A stretch of DNA of 13,996 nucleotides, taken from JAICIG01 sp035532215. GTDB lineage: Bacteria; Planctomycetota; Planctomycetia; Pirellulales; JAICIG01. Location of the stretch: positions 1 to 13,996 of the forward strand of contig DATKRK010000323.1 in assembly GCA_035532215.1 (NCBI GenBank), in the 5' to 3' direction. The notes beneath the pieces were generated by a model. The model did not search any database. It saw only the letters and a program-made list of their open reading frames with translations, and was not told where the DNA came from. Below, piece by piece: positions 13,604-13,996 of the stretch; the first letter of the stretch is position 1; each line of letters begins with the position of its first letter. A program made the translations under genes and the position numbers.

Positions 13604-13616
13604 CTTAATCGTTAAG
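13604..13616. promoter_or_regulatory. Short palindrome at the ribosome binding site of the Gly/Tyr-rich gene
   Basis: CTTAA-TCG-TTAAG abuts the Shine-Dalgarno of the gene starting at 13589. It could be an operator or a weak RNA hairpin; it is short enough to be chance. Confidence 0.25.
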
Positions 13617-13651
13617 TGCGCCTCTATTCGGTTTACGCATTCGAGCTTCGA

Positions 13652-13689
13652 TGGGTCGATTTTCTCGTCGCCCAACGAGCTGCGACCCA
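13652..13689. repeat. Nested inverted repeat in the right intergenic region
   Basis: Outer arms TGGGTCG (13652-13658) and CGACCCA (13683-13689) enclose inner arms CTCGT (13664-13668) and ACGAG (13675-13679). The arrangement would fold as one stem with an internal loop. It may be another dispersed genomic repeat or an RNA structure; only one copy is in the window. Confidence 0.4.
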
Positions 13690-13927
13690 CGAAAACTGAG
13701 GAATACACGCTGCATGCCAAACGCCGCCTCCGGGTCGTTAAAGATTCAAGGGCAAGGCGTTGCGTGCATGGGGATCGGCAAGCTGCCGCGGCGAGCGGCG
13801 GAAAATCGCATCAAATTGATTCCGCGCGAGACGCTCGCGGCTTCTTGCGGGGTGTAAAAAGAACGCCGCAAAGCACCGCCCTTGATGCCCGCGAATCAAT
13901 TATTTGGCGATTGTGTTTTTTCGGCCC
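13690..13927. other. Right-hand intergenic stretch without a supported gene
   Basis: The only open frame of note (13651-13857, plus, 68 codons) has no ribosome binding site, no recognisable motif and a composition like translated intergenic DNA. AT-rich patches lie at about 13890-13920. Confidence 0.45.
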
Positions 13928-13957
13928 TTGTCGAGATTGGACCTCGTCGGCTAGAAT
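13928..13957 (+). promoter_or_regulatory. Possible rightward promoter for a gene beyond the window
   Basis: TTGTCG (13928-13933) and TAGAAT (13952-13957) are separated by 18 bases; the -10 is 5/6 to consensus and the -35 is moderate. No start codon with a ribosome binding site follows before the edge. Confidence 0.35.
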
Positions 13958-13996
13958 CACCCTCGGCGACGGACGAGTGGCTTCGATCGCGGCAAA

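Noticed and set aside
13651..13857. 68-codon plus-strand frame in the right intergenic region
   Set aside because: No ribosome binding site, no motif, and it starts inside an inverted repeat.

Overview
The window is high-GC bacterial DNA with long spurious open frames opposite most real genes. The gene families point to a planctomycete, probably Pirellulales-like: an FGE/SUMF1-type secreted protein, an N,N-dimethylformamidase-like protein, a cytoplasmic-looking penicillin acylase, a SelA-like PLP enzyme, and FtsK/SpoIIIE with WXG-like proteins. That placement is an inference from families; no rRNA or other marker gene is present.

Layout, left to right. (1) 1-377, minus: 5' part of a membrane-anchored protein that breaks off exactly where an FGE/SUMF1 domain appears to begin. 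(2) 378-662: intergenic, with an inverted pair of GTAG-type REP elements. (3) 663-2249, minus: N,N-dimethylformamidase large-subunit-like protein. (4) 2250-2731: intergenic, with two further REP families. (5) 2732-3557, plus: a decayed toxin-antitoxin locus, with an intact AF2212/DUF104-type antitoxin, a PIN toxin reduced to its two ends, and a small membrane protein whose N-terminus looks borrowed. (6) 3567-7273, minus: penicillin acylase downstream of a SelA-like PLP enzyme. Between them are a REP cluster and the last 16 codons of a second, otherwise missing, SelA-like gene. (7) 7274-7465: a perfect 21-bp inverted repeat. (8) 7466-13043, minus: a four-gene type VII-like locus. (9) 13225-13589, minus: a terminator and a small secreted Gly/Tyr-rich protein. 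(10) 13590-13996: no gene I can support, but a structured inverted repeat and a possible rightward promoter.

The most interesting part is 7466-13043. In transcription order it encodes a 90-aa WXG100-like protein, a 218-aa helical protein with a disordered Pro/Ala tail, a 73-aa small helical hairpin, and a 1384-aa membrane ATPase with one intact FtsK/SpoIIIE motor flanked by two degenerate ones. Both small proteins carry W-x-D where WXG100 proteins carry W-x-G, with an aromatic residue eight positions after the Trp, as in ESAT-6. None of the other ESX components (EccB, EccD, EccE, mycosin, FHA domain) is in the window. The working model is a minimal type VII-like apparatus: one ATPase, two WXG-like partners and one longer helical substrate or adaptor. 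A likely promoter at 13075-13103 and good ribosome binding sites on the first three genes support an operon.

A second theme is genome wear. REP elements sit in three intergenic gaps, one supplies the stop codon of the SelA-like gene, a toxin gene has lost its middle, and a paralogue of the SelA-like gene survives only as its tail.
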